NCBI GenBank assembly: GCA_963752755.1
Contig: CAVVZJ010000001.1
Span: 620,001-684,000 of the forward strand
Source of the DNA: CAVVZJ01 sp963752755
GTDB taxonomy: Bacteria > Planctomycetota > Planctomycetia > Isosphaerales > Isosphaeraceae
DNA length: 64,000 nucleotides
Reading direction: 5' to 3'
The translations under genes and the position numbers were made by a program. A model generated the notes under the pieces. It had not been told where the DNA came from, did not search any database, and saw only the letters and a program-made list of their open reading frames with translations. Positions 9,687-17,686 of this stretch are shown here, one piece after another (the first letter of the stretch is position 1; each line of letters begins with the position of its first letter).

Positions 9687-10310
9687 TCAGCCTCCGTCCG
9701 GCTCCCGCTTGTCCTCGGCGGCCTTCCCGGGCGACGGAGGCTCGGAAGCCGGCGCTGGGGCCGACTCGGGGTTAGCGGTAGGGGTTTCGACCGGGGTTGC
9801 CGGCGCCGGGGATTCGGTCGGGGTCGGCGGGGGGAGCAGGGCTTCCTTGATGTCGAAGTCGAAGCTTCCGCCGCCCTGGGGCACTTCCACCTGATGCGTC
9901 GTGGTTCCCAGGTCACTCCACTCGGGTGGTAGCAATTCCTTGGCGGTCACCAGCCCGTAGGGCTTGGCCAGGCCAGATCGGGGAGCCAGGCCATAGACGG
10001 TCCCGTCACCTCCCACGAGATAGCTGATCGCGACCTTGTACTTGGCGGCCGAAACACCGGGCTTCCCGACGTGTTTCATTTCGAAGCGGCCCTCGTCGTC
10101 GGTCTCGCCGACGGAGGTCGTGCCTTTCTCATCAACCTGGAGGAAGGTGATCACAGCGCGAGGGCCGAGGGGCTGGCCCTGGACGGTCACCTTCCCGATC
10201 GCGGGATAGAGCACCGGCTCCGGCGGCAGCGAGTCGGCCCCTTGCTGGCAGCCGGAGAAGAGACCAGCCACGCAGGCGAGTGCCAGGGCGAACGACAACG
10301 GGAATCGCAT
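9687..10310 (-). CDS. Transthyretin-like surface lipoprotein
   Basis: 207 residues. The N-terminal signal ends with a lipobox (LFSGC), so it is probably a lipoprotein. The middle contains the planctomycete carboxypeptidase-regulatory/transthyretin-like pattern: IGKVTVQGQPLGPRAVITF, TDDEGRFEM and AAKYKVAISYL. The C-terminal 45 residues are low-complexity Pro/Ala/Glu/Thr. Such small lipoproteins usually accompany DUF1559 genes and are presumed to be cell-envelope components of unknown role. It lies in the same orientation as a second such lipoprotein and a DUF1559 gene upstream, separated by a hairpin at 10402-10428. It differs from the other lipoprotein in having the long acidic/Pro tail. Confidence 0.8.
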   Translation of the reverse strand: MRFPLSFALALACVAGLFSGCQQGADSLPPEPVLYPAIGKVTVQGQPLGPRAVITFLQVDEKGTTSVGETDDEGRFEMKHVGKPGVSAAKYKVAISYLVGGDGTVYGLAPRSGLAKPYGLVTAKELLPPEWSDLGTTTHQVEVPQGGGSFDFDIKEALLPPPTPTESPAPATPVETPTANPESAPAPASEPPSPGKAAEDKREPDGG

Positions 10311-10401
10311 CGAGGCGATCCTCCTTCGAGTTCAGGAACCGATGCCAATCTTGTGTCGGATAGTCCTACCCGGTTCCCGATCCCGCACGGCGACTCCCGA
10401 G

Positions 10402-10428
10402 GACCCGGCCCTTGGGCCAGACCGGGTC
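10402..10428 (-). terminator. Hairpin between two lipoprotein genes
   Basis: GACCCGG (10402-10408) pairs with CCGGGTC (10422-10428), and an inner GGCCC-TT-GGGCC stem lies at 10407-10418. It is downstream of the lipoprotein gene ending at 10474 on the minus strand and upstream of the next. No clear U-tract follows. Confidence 0.45.
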
Positions 10429-10473
10429 GCTCGGTGACGGGAGGGGCCGGGCATGGCAGGTATCGTCGGTCGA

Positions 10474-10950
10474 CTATTTCTTCTTCTTGCCCTCGGACTT
10501 GAAGTCCAGCGCGAAATCGTTGGCTCCGGCCTCGGGGACCACGACCTCGCGGTCGAAATTCTGGGGCGGGATGGTCTCCTTGGTCAATCCCATGAGTTGC
10601 TTCTCGAAGGATGCCTTCGCGAAGATCGGGGAGATCTCCTTGCCGTTCGGGGGCGTGATCTCTTCGGTCTTGCTGATCAGGACCTTGTACTTCCCGGGCG
10701 ACAGGCCGGCGCGGCCGTTGAAGGTCATCCGGAAGTTTCCCTTGGGCCCGGTGATGTCGGAGCCCGAGGTGCCGACGGCATTGCCTTCGACGGGGACGAA
10801 GGTGATCGTAGCGCCCGCCAGGGGTTCGCCGTCGAGGGTGACGGTCCCGTCGGCCGGCACCAAGGTGATGCCGTCGCCGCAGCCAGGGCTGAGCGAGACC
10901 AGAAAGGCCACCGTCACCGCGGCGAGGGCACGTATCCGCTTCGATCGCAT
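10474..10950 (-). CDS. Transthyretin-like lipoprotein paired with DUF1559 gene
   Basis: 158 residues from the ATG at 10950 (MRSKRIRALAAVTVAFLVSL). A lipobox LSPGC ends the signal. The domain shows DGTVTLDGEPLAGATITFVP, GPKGNFRMTFNGRAGLSPGK and YKVLISKTEEI, the usual planctomycete carboxypeptidase-regulatory-like fold, followed by KETIPPQNFDREVVVPEAG and a Lys-rich end. It sits 144 bases downstream of the DUF1559 gene on the same strand, the common planctomycete cassette. A decayed relative is at 12769-13055 (SPGKYKVLISK versus APGKYKVLISK). Confidence 0.82.
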   Translation of the reverse strand: MRSKRIRALAAVTVAFLVSLSPGCGDGITLVPADGTVTLDGEPLAGATITFVPVEGNAVGTSGSDITGPKGNFRMTFNGRAGLSPGKYKVLISKTEEITPPNGKEISPIFAKASFEKQLMGLTKETIPPQNFDREVVVPEAGANDFALDFKSEGKKKK

Positions 10951-11094
10951 AACCACATCCAGCTCCTCAAGATTGGAAGACGCTTTCCGGTTCAACACCG
11001 CGGCCCCCGGAGGGCGGTCCGGGGCGAGCGGGCCTCTGATGCCGCCGGGACCGATCGATCGGCCGACAGCCGTCTCGATCTCGCCCCGGGCGTG

Positions 11095-12150
11095 TCAGTA
11101 GGAGTCCTGGCTGACCACCTCCCCCATCCGGATGGTCTGGAGGGCGTACCAGGTGAACGGGTTGATCGAATCCTTGATGAAGCGAACGCTGCCGTCGCCC
11201 ATGCAGACGTTGATCCCGCCAGGATGGTAGCTCGACATCACCCAGGCGTAGGAGCCGCGCTTGTACTGCTCGCAGGAGAGCGTGCCGTCCTGATTACCCC
11301 AGGCCGCATTCGGGGTGGACTTGGGGGCCAGCGTCGAGGAGGGCGGCCAGACCACGAGGTGCGTCGAGGTGTGCGTGCCCGAGCCCCAGTAGGGGCCGAA
11401 GTACCAGAAGCTTGAGCACCAGTTGATAGTCTGGGTGGACTTCTCGCCGATCATCACCGTGTTGCTCAGCCCGTCCTTGACGTCCTGGAGTCGGGTTGCG
11501 TTGTCGGAGTAGAACATCGCCCGGTCCACGGGGGGCCTCGGGGTGGTGGGCGTCAGGCAGTTGTACTCGGTGTACTGACCGGTGGCGGTGCCGTAGTTGC
11601 TGCGCCGGGCGTTGATCATGTTGTAGGGGCCCGTCCCGCCCACGCCGTAATTCTCGACGGACGGCATCTGGTCGGACGGACACCAGTAGCTCGCGACCAG
11701 GGAGCCGACGACCGTCGTGTTGACGATACAGTTGCCGGCCAGGACCGAGAGGCCCGTGGGGGCCGAGCCATAGCCACCCCAGGCATCGTTCGACGACGGC
11801 TGGCTGAAGTTGTAGGCGTTGAGCAGCGGTGCCTGCTCCATGTGTCCCAGGATCATCGCGAAGGCCGTGGTGTTCAGGAGCGTGCCGTTCGAGCTCCCGC
11901 TGACGTAGGCGTTCTGACAGGTGCCCGAACGGATCTTCGGGGGCGGCATGGCACCGTTGCTGGACTCGTAGTTGTACAGGGCCAGGCCGATCTGCTTGAG
12001 ATTGTTCGTGCACTGGGCCCGCCGCGCCGCCTCGCGGGCCGACTGCACCGCCGGCAGCAGCAGCGCGATCAAGACACCGATGATTGCGATGACCACCAGC
12101 AGTTCGATCAGGGTGAAACCAGGGCGAGAACGTGTCGGGACACTCTTCAT
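11095..12150 (-). CDS. DUF1559 prepilin-like surface protein
   Basis: 351 residues from the ATG at 12150, chosen because GGGAGAG lies seven bases upstream and the N-terminus then reads MKSVPTRSRPGFTLIELLVV, a prepilin peptidase site (G^FTLIE) with a hydrophobic helix. The DUF1559 body follows (SAREAARRAQCTNNLKQIGL; DVKDGLSNTVMIGEKS) and ends with the H-X9-DG signature, YHPGGINVCMGDGSVRFIKD. Planctomycetes carry dozens of these; they resemble type II secretion pseudopilins and are thought to be envelope or fibre components, but the role is unproven. It heads the DUF1559-lipoprotein cassette. Four hydrophobic turns after the cleavage site fit membrane anchoring before processing. Confidence 0.9.
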   Translation of the reverse strand: MKSVPTRSRPGFTLIELLVVIAIIGVLIALLLPAVQSAREAARRAQCTNNLKQIGLALYNYESSNGAMPPPKIRSGTCQNAYVSGSSNGTLLNTTAFAMILGHMEQAPLLNAYNFSQPSSNDAWGGYGSAPTGLSVLAGNCIVNTTVVGSLVASYWCPSDQMPSVENYGVGGTGPYNMINARRSNYGTATGQYTEYNCLTPTTPRPPVDRAMFYSDNATRLQDVKDGLSNTVMIGEKSTQTINWCSSFWYFGPYWGSGTHTSTHLVVWPPSSTLAPKSTPNAAWGNQDGTLSCEQYKRGSYAWVMSSYHPGGINVCMGDGSVRFIKDSINPFTWYALQTIRMGEVVSQDSY

Positions 12151-12768
12151 GACGAGCTCTCCCATCGAAAGAGAACATCCGAGCGCGAACGTTCGACAAG
12201 GAATCCCGTGAAAGTCACAGGGATCCCATGTCACAAATGGAATCTCATGGCCGGTGATCGGCCGTTGGCCGTGAACTTATGATAAGAGAAAATAAAACTC
12301 GCTAAAATCGTCGAGGAGGCCGTTGCGATGGTCACCCTGCCGATCCGGCGAGCCGTGGCTAGCCAGAACGGGTCTCGTGACGCTCCTGGAAGGACAATCA
12401 TTGGCGTCCGGAGATGGGTGATGTTGGGGTCGCGGGGCGCCTTTGTGATCAGGTTCGCGATCGGGCGCACAAAGAACGACGCGCCGCCTGGAATGGTGAT
12501 TACCAGGCCGCAAACAATAGAGTGATCGGAGCTTCGAGGAACAATCCCCCGAAGCAAGAGACTTGTGAATTCTGAGTGATTGACTGTGCGGATGCGCCTG
12601 GCGAGAAAACCTCCCTGGGGGATGAGGCCAACCTCGGGTGCGACCGGAGTGAGGTGTGCGCACCAGGAATGGAGGATGTCCGTCGCGGAAGAGGCTAAGA
12701 GCTAACTTGACCGGCTCGTTCCGAGATTTCAAGCAAAAATTCTTAATAATTGCAAGAAATGCGTGATA
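12151..12768. other. Gene-free region upstream of the DUF1559 gene
   Basis: No convincing coding sequence was found in these 618 bases. Base composition drops here: A/T-rich patches lie at about 12275-12310 and 12720-12770. A weak inverted repeat (ATCCCGTGA AAG TCACAGGGAT, near 12207-12231) lies about 60-80 bases upstream of the DUF1559 start and could be an operator. The promoter of the DUF1559-lipoprotein cassette must lie in this region. Confidence 0.45.
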
Positions 12769-13055
12769 TCATAGTTGCTCGATTTGCTTGTTCCGTGCCC
12801 GCGTCCTTTCGTGCCGTTTCTCCCTTGTCGCCTGGAATGCCGGTCCGTGAAGCCGCATCGGAAAAGGGTCCGTGTACTGCGGGGGGAGGGTTTCCTTACG
12901 GATGCCCATCATCTCTTGCTGGACCCGATCGACCTTGATCGCATAGGGAAACTCGGTTCCCGGCGGGGGCTCGGCCTTCTTGCTGATGAGCACTTTGTAC
13001 TTGCCCGGCGCCAGGCCGGCGCGACCGTAGTCGCGGGCGCGGAAGTGGCCGTCCG
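12769..13055 (-). pseudogene. Remnant of a transthyretin-like lipoprotein gene
   Basis: Translates as GHFRARDYGRAGLAPGKYKV, then LISKKAEPPPGTEFPYAIKV and MMGIRKETLPPQYTDP. This aligns with the C-terminal half of the intact lipoprotein at 10474-10950 (GNFRMTFNGRAGLSPGKYKV, MGLTKETIPPQ). The signal peptide, lipobox and first half are missing, and the last ~25 residues diverge. The segment is fused directly to a DUF1559 remnant on its upstream side, so a deletion has removed the DUF1559 C-terminus, the spacer and the lipoprotein N-terminus. Confidence 0.75.
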
Positions 13056-13383
13056 GCGCCGAAGGCGATGTTGACGACGCCAGGGTGGAGGCTGCTGATG
13101 CGCTAGGCGTAGGGCAGGTTTTGCGGGTTGATCGAGACGCCGTCGAAAGCCCAGCCAGCGTTCGGAACCGTGCTGACCGCCCACTGGTGGGTCGGCGGAT
13201 CGACCACCGCATGCGTCGAGGTATGCGTGTCGGAGCCCCAGTAAGGGCCGAAGTACTGGATGTGATGGTTTGAGGTCCAGTCGATCTTCTTCTGTCAGAT
13301 CTCGCCGATTTGCAGGTGTTGCTCAGGCCGTCATGGACGTCCGCGAAGTTGATCGACATGTCGGTGAAGTTCCAGAAGAAGGG
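13056..13383 (-). pseudogene. Remnant of a DUF1559 gene with stop codons and frameshift
   Basis: The reading FFWNFTDMSINFADVHDGLS is the DUF1559 DxxDGLSNT region. After a shift it continues QIGEI-stop-QKKIDWTSNHH, IQYFGPYWGSDTHTSTHAVV, NAGWAFDGVSINPQNLPYA, a second stop, and ISSLHPGVVNIAFG. These match the order in the intact DUF1559 protein (YFGPYWGSGTHTSTHLVVWP; YHPGGINVCMGDG). The N-terminal half and the last DG motif are gone. Two in-frame stops plus deletions at both ends make this a real pseudogene rather than a sequencing artefact. Confidence 0.8.
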
Positions 13384-13428
13384 GCCTCGGCCCGGCTCCG
13401 ATCAACTGGACCGGAGCCGGGCCAAGGC
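13384..13428. repeat. 17-bp-arm hairpin next to the DUF1559 remnant
   Basis: GCCTCGGCCCGGCTCCG (13384-13400) and 13412-13428 are complementary with one mismatch, around an 11-base loop. It marks the upstream border of the DUF1559 remnant. From 13429 to 13697 no gene or further clear structure was seen. Confidence 0.65.
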
Positions 13429-13697
13429 CCGCTCGACGAGAACATGCCGACCGTGGCGTCGCGTCTGATACGAAATCGCCGGGATGACCGACTCCGAGGC
13501 GGAACCGTTCGCGGACGCCGCCAATGGTGGAGCGTTCGACCCGGCCTCGGCGCCGGGGTGCGTGGGCCGCGGGGGCGCTCACTCCGGGTTTGTCGTTGTG
13601 GAGTCGGAGTGACGCCAGGCGGGTCTGCGGGGCCCGCCCGGGTCGTGAGATGGTGGGTCGATCGTGGGAGGCGTTCGCATTGTTCCGGGACGCCTTC

Positions 13698-15053
13698 TCA
13701 ACGGGCCAGTGCCAGCCGGGACGTCGCATCGACCGGCGCGGCTGGCTCGGCCTCGCGGGGCGGCTGGAGCGTCGCGAGGAAGCAGAGCAGGGCGGCGCGG
13801 TCGGCGTCGGGAAGCTCGCGATAACCCTGGGTCACGACCGTGGCGTCGCCCTTGTGGCGCAGGATGGCGTCTTCGAGCGTCGTCGCGGAGCCGTCGTGGA
13901 GGTAGGGGGCCGAGGCGGCGACGCCCCACAAGGGCGGAGTCTTCCACTCGGCCGGCTCGGGGAAGGCTTCCGGCAAGGGCACCCCGGGGATCTCCTGAGA
14001 GCCGTACTTCGACTCCGACACCTTCGGGTCCTCCAGGCGGTGCAGGAGGAAGTCGCTATAAACCCCTGACACGCCTCCAATCTCCGGCGTGTGGCACGAG
14101 GCGCAGCCGATCGACCCGAACAGGTCCTGGCCGCGACCGGCGCGTTGGCGGGCCTCGGGCTCGTCGGGCCAGACGACCTCGGGCCGGGCCAGGGTCGAGA
14201 CGTAGGCGACCAGCGAGCGGAACTGGCCGTCGTCGAGGTCGCGCTCGTCATTGAGGTAGGTCCAGTCGGACCGCGGCTTCGCCTGCGCCATCTGGGGGTT
14301 GCCCAGGCCGATCTCGTTGGCGCAGGCGGCCGCGACGAACTCTTCGAGCGTGGCGAACTGGCCCTTCCAGCCGAATTTTCCGAGCCGGCCGTCTGGCAAG
14401 ACGCGGGGGCGACCGGGGGGCATGCTCCGGAAGTCGCCCAGGAGTTCCTTACCGACCGTGGCGAGGGAGCGGTTGCGGTAGTCGTAGACGATCGCCTTGC
14501 CGTCGATCCGGTCGATCCAGCCGGCGCCGAAGAGAGCCGTGGTGTTCACCGATTCGGTCCGCACCGGGTCGAAGTCGCGGACGACGATCTGGCAGCCGCT
14601 GACGGACCGCAAGCCGCCGGGGACGATCGGGAAAAGCTGGCGCAACTGGCCCACGTCCTCGCGGAGCGGGTCGAGTACTGCATACTTGTGGACCAGGCCC
14701 GAGGCCAGCTCGGGCCGATCGCGTGTCGGCAAGGCCTCGAAGGCCAGGACGTTGTGCATGTTGTCGCCACCGCCGCCGACGCCCCCCTGGAAGTGGCAGG
14801 CAACGCACGAGCGATCGTTGAAGACCGGGCCCAGCCCGTCCCCCTTGGCGAGCGGGTCGCGGGGCTGCCACTCATGGATGAACAGGACCCGTCCTGCCGC
14901 CTTCTCCTCCGGTCGGGCGCTCGGCCCCCACCAGACCGGTAAGCCCGGTGAGAGCCACCAACCCCCACCGCAGACCAGGGCCGCCGTCAAGGCGATCCCA
15001 CAGCGCCGACGCGTCCTGGCCAGCACGTTCCTGCCGCCGCCGTTCATCGACAT
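13698..15053 (-). CDS. Di-heme c-type cytochrome, DUF1111 (putative thiol oxidoreductase) family
   Basis: 451 residues, intact. A basic N-terminus and hydrophobic segment (GIALTAALVCGGGWWLSPGL) direct export. Two c-type heme sites are visible: CVACH near residue 83 and CASCH near residue 315. Family landmarks are GPVFNDRSCVACH, LFGAGWIDRIDGK and the C-terminal PPLWGVAASAPYLHDGSA. DUF1111 proteins resemble bacterial di-heme peroxidases (MauG/CcpA group) and are periplasmic; the actual reaction is not established. It is a lone gene. Its upstream region (15054-15681) contains a dispersed repeat, and downstream lies the pseudogene cassette. Confidence 0.88.
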   Translation of the reverse strand: MSMNGGGRNVLARTRRRCGIALTAALVCGGGWWLSPGLPVWWGPSARPEEKAAGRVLFIHEWQPRDPLAKGDGLGPVFNDRSCVACHFQGGVGGGGDNMHNVLAFEALPTRDRPELASGLVHKYAVLDPLREDVGQLRQLFPIVPGGLRSVSGCQIVVRDFDPVRTESVNTTALFGAGWIDRIDGKAIVYDYRNRSLATVGKELLGDFRSMPPGRPRVLPDGRLGKFGWKGQFATLEEFVAAACANEIGLGNPQMAQAKPRSDWTYLNDERDLDDGQFRSLVAYVSTLARPEVVWPDEPEARQRAGRGQDLFGSIGCASCHTPEIGGVSGVYSDFLLHRLEDPKVSESKYGSQEIPGVPLPEAFPEPAEWKTPPLWGVAASAPYLHDGSATTLEDAILRHKGDATVVTQGYRELPDADRAALLCFLATLQPPREAEPAAPVDATSRLALAR

Positions 15054-15681
15054 CGCTTTGGTCCTCCCCTACCCTTGTTCAGAGGTTGAGACAAGTGTAA
15101 TAGGGCCGATCGAAGAGCGTCAAGACCGAACCCCGACGTTTGTCGGTGCCAGTCCGGGCGCACCCCCGCCACGAGGCCGACCAACCCGCCTATCCAGCGC
15201 CGAACTCCTCACCCGGAAGTTCCGCGGCGCCGCGCCCCGCCGTCTTTTGATCGTCTCGCGGGAGGCCTGTCCGACCGTGCCTCATCGTCCCGAGATTTCC
15301 CAAAAAAGGTGATAATCTCAGCCGCGAAATCGGAAGATCAGGTCAAGCGATCGCGGTCGCCGTCTGCGCCGAGGTGGGACGCTGACGCTCGCGGTTCTTT
15401 GACAATACGGACCAGGTGATGTGGCAGGACGCGCGCCGTCGCGGCGCGTCCCCGGGCGCCGAACGAACTTCACAATAGGCAAGCAAGGCCCCGATTGTTC
15501 CCTCGTTGCAAAACTTTAGGTCGAGCGTCCCGACTACGTTGGGCGCGTCCCCACGGCGTCCTGGACACGTCGCGAAGGCGTCCCGGGAGCGTCGCGGAGA
15601 CGCGCCCGGGAACACTCGGGGCGGATCGGTGGGTTGATCGGCCACCGCTCGGGCCAGGAGACCGGCCGTCTTCGTGTTGGG
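15054..15681. other. Gene-free region containing dispersed repeat copy 1
   Basis: No coding sequence is supported. The first ~60 bases beyond 15053 form the leader of the DUF1111 gene (A/T-richer around 15070-15120). From about 15427 to 15640 lies copy 1 of the GAACGAACTT repeat. The intervening stretch 15300-15420 is mildly A/T-rich with no recognisable element. Confidence 0.5.
15427..15640 (+). repeat. Dispersed GAACGAACTT repeat, copy 1
   Basis: A perfect 8-bp hairpin (GGACGCGC 15427-15434 / GCGCGTCC 15444-15451) runs into GGGCGCCGAACGAACTTC, with the core GAACGAACTT at 15461-15470, then CAATAGGCAAG. After a ~60-base variable A/T-richer spacer comes a tail with GCGCGTCCCC, GGCGTCC and GGAGCGTCGCGGAGACG. 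The same head-spacer-tail order is seen in copies 2 to 4. Orientation is opposite to the flanking genes. Confidence 0.75.
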
Positions 15682-15987
15682 TCAGGCCGCGACCTGGCCG
15701 GGTGCCTGGCCCTCGTCCTCCTGATGATAGATCAGCAGCTCGGTTCGCCGGAACTCCTCGTGGGTGATCTCGATCGGTTCGCCGTGGACGGCCCAGAGCT
15801 GTTCGACGACCGCGTCGGGGTCGCCCTCGGGCTCGTCCCAGGTGGCGACGACCAGGCCGTCATCACGGGCGTGGACGTCGAGGCCGAGGTCGGCCAGGAG
15901 GGCGACGACCTCGTCGCGTTTCTCCAACGCGGGAGTGAACGTCCAGCGGATCATGTCGGGAGCGGGCGACTCCGGCTCGGCGCTCAT
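15682..15987 (-). CDS. Small acidic hypothetical protein
   Basis: 101 residues. The ATG at 15987 is chosen because AAGGAGGA is eight bases upstream; longer in-frame extensions are Arg-rich and unlikely. The sequence (MSAEPESPAPDMIRWTFTPA, then RDEVVALLADLGLDVHARDD and VVATWDEPEGDPDAVVEQLW) looks like a small alpha/beta protein with a ferredoxin-like strand-helix-strand pattern. I do not recognise a family. No signal peptide or membrane segment is present, so it is cytoplasmic. It is transcribed toward the DUF1111 gene but separated from it by the repeat region. Confidence 0.7.
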   Translation of the reverse strand: MSAEPESPAPDMIRWTFTPALEKRDEVVALLADLGLDVHARDDGLVVATWDEPEGDPDAVVEQLWAVHGEPIEITHEEFRRTELLIYHQEDEGQAPGQVAA

Positions 15988-16137
15988 CGGCGTCCTCCTT
16001 GAACATGGGTCCCCGACCGCGAGCGGGGGTGACCGGCCCCCGCTCCGCGAGGCCCCGTCGTGGGAGGATCGGACGCGGAGGCGGCCCGGCTTGAGCCGCA
16101 TCCACGCCTCGGGAAACGACGCGATTGGCCGGGCCGG

Positions 16138-17451
16138 TCAGTCGAGCGTCTTGATCTCGACGTGGCGGAACTCGACCGGGTCGCTGTGGCCGGCGAAGCC
16201 GAAGTAGCCGGAGGTCCGGTCCTTGCCGGGGTGGGGGCTGTTGGCCATGAACTCCTCGACCTTGCTCAGGTCGGCGTCAAGGATCACCGTGCCGTTCAGC
16301 TCGACCTTCACGCGCGGACCCTTGACCGTAACCTGCTGGAAGTTCCACTGGCCGACCGGCCGCAGATACCCGCGCTTGGCGGGGACCATGCCATACGACG
16401 AGCCGTGGTACTGGCGCTTGTCGAGCTTGGCATACTTCTCGGCGTCGTTGTCGAGGACCTGAAGCTCGGTCATGCCGGCATACGCCGCATCCCCCTTGCC
16501 GGGGTAGCGGATCGCCAGGCCGTTGTTGCCGCCGGGCGGGAGGCGGAACTCGACGCGGGCCTGGAAGTCGGAGAACTCCTTGTCGTAATAGAGGGTGCCC
16601 CCCTTGTGCTCCTTGCAGCGGATTGCGCCATCAACCACCTCGTAGTTCTCGACCGCGCCGGCCCAGCCATCGAGGGATTTGCCGTCGAAGAGGGGCTGAA
16701 AGCCCTTGTCGCCGTGGCTGGCGAGGATCTTGTTGGCCTCCTCGGCCGGGATCTCGCGGACGTAGATGTTCCGCCAGTAGGTCTCGTGGTTGTGGGTCTG
16801 GAGCTGGATCAAGCCCTTCGGGGCGAGCGGCTCGGAGCGGTCCCAGTAGTTCTCCATGTTGGCGTGATCGACGACGAGCTTGCCGTTGAGATAAACCGTC
16901 GTGCGCGCACCGACCTGGATGATCCGGAAGGTGTTCCACTCGCCGACCGGGTTGTCAGCGTGGACGAGCGGGTCCTTGCCGGGGGCGCCGGGGCTATTGT
17001 TCCAGAGGCCGCCGGAGCCCTTGTCTGCGTCCAGGCGCTTGTACGATTCCTCCTTGGTGTCCCAGATCTGGACCTGGGGCGTGGCGCGGAGATAGACGCC
17101 AGCGTCGCCCTTGGGGCCGATCTTCCAGTCGACGTAGAGTTCGAGGTCGCCGTAGTCCTTGTCGGACGTGAGGTAGGGGCCTTTGCCGTCGTTGATCAGC
17201 ACGCCGTCCTCGACGCGCCAGTGCTGGCGGGCGTCCTCGGTCCAGGTTGCGATCTGCTTGGCCCGCTCGTCGTCGCTCAACGCGGCGAGCTTGCGGGGGT
17301 CGAAGTGGGGCATGCCGTGCCAGTTGGCGAGGTCCTTGCCGTTGAAGAGAGCCGTGAACCCCTCGGGTGGCGTGTTGTTCGTCTGGGCGTCGGCCCGCGC
17401 GGCCGGCAAGGCGGCGAGGGCGAGGCTCAGGAGGGCGGCGAGTCGTCGCAT
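16138..17451 (-). CDS. Secreted protein with two DUF1080 (3-keto-disaccharide hydrolase) domains
   Basis: 437 residues from the ATG at 17451 (signal peptide MRRLAALLSLALAALPAARA). Two tandem DUF1080 laminin-G-like domains: the first opens with FTALFNGKDLANWHGMPHFD, the second with FQPLFDGKSLDGWAGAVENY. Typical motifs in both: EFRLPPGGNNGLAIRYPG, AGMTELQVLDND, NFQQVTVKGPRVKVELNG, and a terminal GYFGFAGHSDPVEFRHVEIK. Members of the family cleave 3-keto-glycosides or bind sugars in the periplasm; the double arrangement is common in planctomycetes. It is divergent from the PVC-type cytochrome gene, with 235 bases between them that must hold both promoters. Confidence 0.88.
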   Translation of the reverse strand: MRRLAALLSLALAALPAARADAQTNNTPPEGFTALFNGKDLANWHGMPHFDPRKLAALSDDERAKQIATWTEDARQHWRVEDGVLINDGKGPYLTSDKDYGDLELYVDWKIGPKGDAGVYLRATPQVQIWDTKEESYKRLDADKGSGGLWNNSPGAPGKDPLVHADNPVGEWNTFRIIQVGARTTVYLNGKLVVDHANMENYWDRSEPLAPKGLIQLQTHNHETYWRNIYVREIPAEEANKILASHGDKGFQPLFDGKSLDGWAGAVENYEVVDGAIRCKEHKGGTLYYDKEFSDFQARVEFRLPPGGNNGLAIRYPGKGDAAYAGMTELQVLDNDAEKYAKLDKRQYHGSSYGMVPAKRGYLRPVGQWNFQQVTVKGPRVKVELNGTVILDADLSKVEEFMANSPHPGKDRTSGYFGFAGHSDPVEFRHVEIKTLD

Positions 17452-17686
17452 GGAGAGATCTCTCGGTGGGTGGAAACGAAGATGCAAGGCCGACGCCGGA
17501 GCGGTTCGGTCGGCCGGACGTCCGATGATGGTTCGGCGGTGGGCCTGGGTCAAGAGACCGGTTCCCTCGACTCGCAACGTCCCGGGCGCGTCGGTTGCGG
17601 TCGCGGCCGCCGCGCGCTACGCTTTGGCCTGGCGGCCCTGTCGGGAGGCGGGGCCAGCTCGATGAAGGGCAGGGGAGTTTTCACGC

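Noticed and set aside
12207..12231. CRP-type operator (TGTGA...TCACA) upstream of the DUF1559 gene
   Set aside because: The half-sites are only three bases apart instead of six, so it does not fit a CRP/FNR site; kept only as a weak inverted repeat.
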